Below are positions 5,347 through 6,107 of a DNA stretch of 6,107 bases, one piece after another. A model generated the notes under the pieces. The model was not told the origin of the DNA. It searched no databases and saw only the letters and a program-made list of their open reading frames with translations. Within the stretch, counting starts at the first letter, position 1. The number at the start of each line of letters is the position of its first letter. The position numbers and the translations under genes were made by a program. This DNA comes from Rhodobacterales bacterium (GTDB lineage Bacteria > Pseudomonadota > Alphaproteobacteria > Rhodobacterales > Rhodobacteraceae), in the NCBI GenBank assembly GCA_013298485.1, contig JAAFHS010000175.1:1-6107 (forward strand), in the 5' to 3' direction.

Positions 5347-6107
5347 GGTGGCTTCTTGCATTGGCCTTCATGTCCCTGGCCCCGCAGGCGCATGCAAATA
5401 CCGTGGCCATCGCGTCGGGCGAACATGACGATTTTTCCCGGCTCGTGCTGACCCTGCCTGCCGATGCCGACTGGCAGCTTGGGCGCACGGCGGCCGGATA
5501 TGAACTGCGCCTTGGTCTGGATGATCCGCGCTATGATGTCTCGCAGGTGTTCGATTTGATCCCGCGTGACCGCCTCTCGGGAATATTCACCGACCCCCGC
5601 ACCGGATATCTGCAACTGAATGTGCCCTGCCGGTGCCATGCGATGCCGTTCAGTCTGGATGGGCGCACCCTTGTGATTGATCTGCGCGACGGGCCGGCAC
5701 CACCGACATCATCGTTCGAACTGACGCTGCAGGGCGATGCGATGCCAGCCCTGCAGGCCAAGGATCGCCCGCGCCCGCGCACCCGGCAGACCCCGCCCGT
5801 CATCGCGGAGCCATCTTATGACTGGCTGTCATCCCCCATGGCGGTCACGGTGGGAATGCCCCCGGTCCTGCCCGTACTGCCGCCCGAAAATCTGGAGGCA
5901 GTGAAACAAACGATCGTGCAGCAACTTGCCGAAGGGGCCACGCGCGGCGTGGTGGAGCTAGCCTTGCCGCCCGCCGCGCCAGCCGGTGACATGGCCATGC
6001 CCCTGCCGGATATGCCGCAGGTCCGCCTGACATCCGAAGCCGGTTTGCGCGTCGCACCCGGGCGTGCCATGCCCCAGACGATGCAGGCGGATGGTGAAAC
6101 CTGTATC
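5343..6107 (+). CDS. Secreted CxC protein coupled to motA, 3' end beyond right edge
   Basis: The first 255 codons of an open frame with no stop before the window ends. Residues 1-18 form a signal peptide (MRWLLALAFMSLAPQAHA, cleavage before NTV), so the protein is exported. Residues 19-118 look like a beta-rich domain with GEHDDFSRLVLTLP, a DPRYDVSQVFDLIPRDRL segment, the cysteine pair C96-x-C98 (VPCRCHAMPF) and LVIDLRDGP. This vaguely recalls AMIN-type periplasmic domains. From about 118 to 180 it is proline-rich and probably flexible. A short helix (NLEAVKQTIVQQLAEGAT, 183-200) and more proline-rich sequence follow. The ATGA overlap with motA couples the two. I recall long secreted proteins with this GEHxxFxRLV start in Rhodobacteraceae flagellar clusters, often with TPR-like C-terminal parts. 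It might correspond to MotK of Cereibacter, but this was not verified. Function unassigned; a periplasmic motor role is inferred. Confidence 0.82.
   Translation, partial: MRWLLALAFMSLAPQAHANTVAIASGEHDDFSRLVLTLPADADWQLGRTAAGYELRLGLDDPRYDVSQVFDLIPRDRLSGIFTDPRTGYLQLNVPCRCHAMPFSLDGRTLVIDLRDGPAPPTSSFELTLQGDAMPALQAKDRPRPRTRQTPPVIAEPSYDWLSSPMAVTVGMPPVLPVLPPENLEAVKQTIVQQLAEGATRGVVELALPPAAPAGDMAMPLPDMPQVRLTSEAGLRVAPGRAMPQTMQADGETCI

Overview
This window is a block of flagellar and motor genes from a high-GC alphaproteobacterium, most likely a member of the Rhodobacteraceae (roseobacter/Rhodobacter group). The assignment rests on the gene set and order, GTG starts, ATGA-coupled overlaps, GC-rich codon use, and a CtrA-like box (TTAAC-N5-GTTAG) between the two operons. 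No mobile element, RNA gene, CRISPR array or foreign-looking insert is visible.

Layout. Two operons diverge from a 115-bp intergenic region at 2853-2967. The leftward operon (minus strand) runs fliF (MS ring, 2852-1239), fliH-like (export ATPase regulator, 1242-607), fliN (C ring, 614-351) and fliP (export gate, 354 to beyond the left edge). All junctions overlap by 4-8 bases, which implies translational coupling. The rightward operon (plus strand) runs fliL (2968-3447), a small membrane/coiled-coil protein resembling DUF6468 (3460-3858), a MotE-like periplasmic protein (3855-4415), motA (4477-5346) and a secreted protein with a CxC motif (5343 to beyond the right edge). No stretch over 300 bases lacks a gene.

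How the genes fit together. The left arm builds the rotor base and the export gate. FliF forms the MS ring, FliN is part of the switch/C ring, FliH delivers substrates and restrains the export ATPase, and FliP is part of the export pore. The right arm builds the stator side. MotA is the proton-channel stator subunit, FliL surrounds stators, and the MotE-like protein and the secreted CxC protein are candidate periplasmic factors for stator assembly or activation. MotB is not in the window.

The less understood part is the right arm. It has two poorly characterised small membrane/periplasmic proteins plus a long secreted protein coupled to motA. The last may be a lineage-specific motor factor such as the protein called MotK in Cereibacter sphaeroides, but that identity is an inference. 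fliG, fliM and fliO are missing from the positions where related clusters often carry them. All genes look intact apart from the two cut by the window edges.
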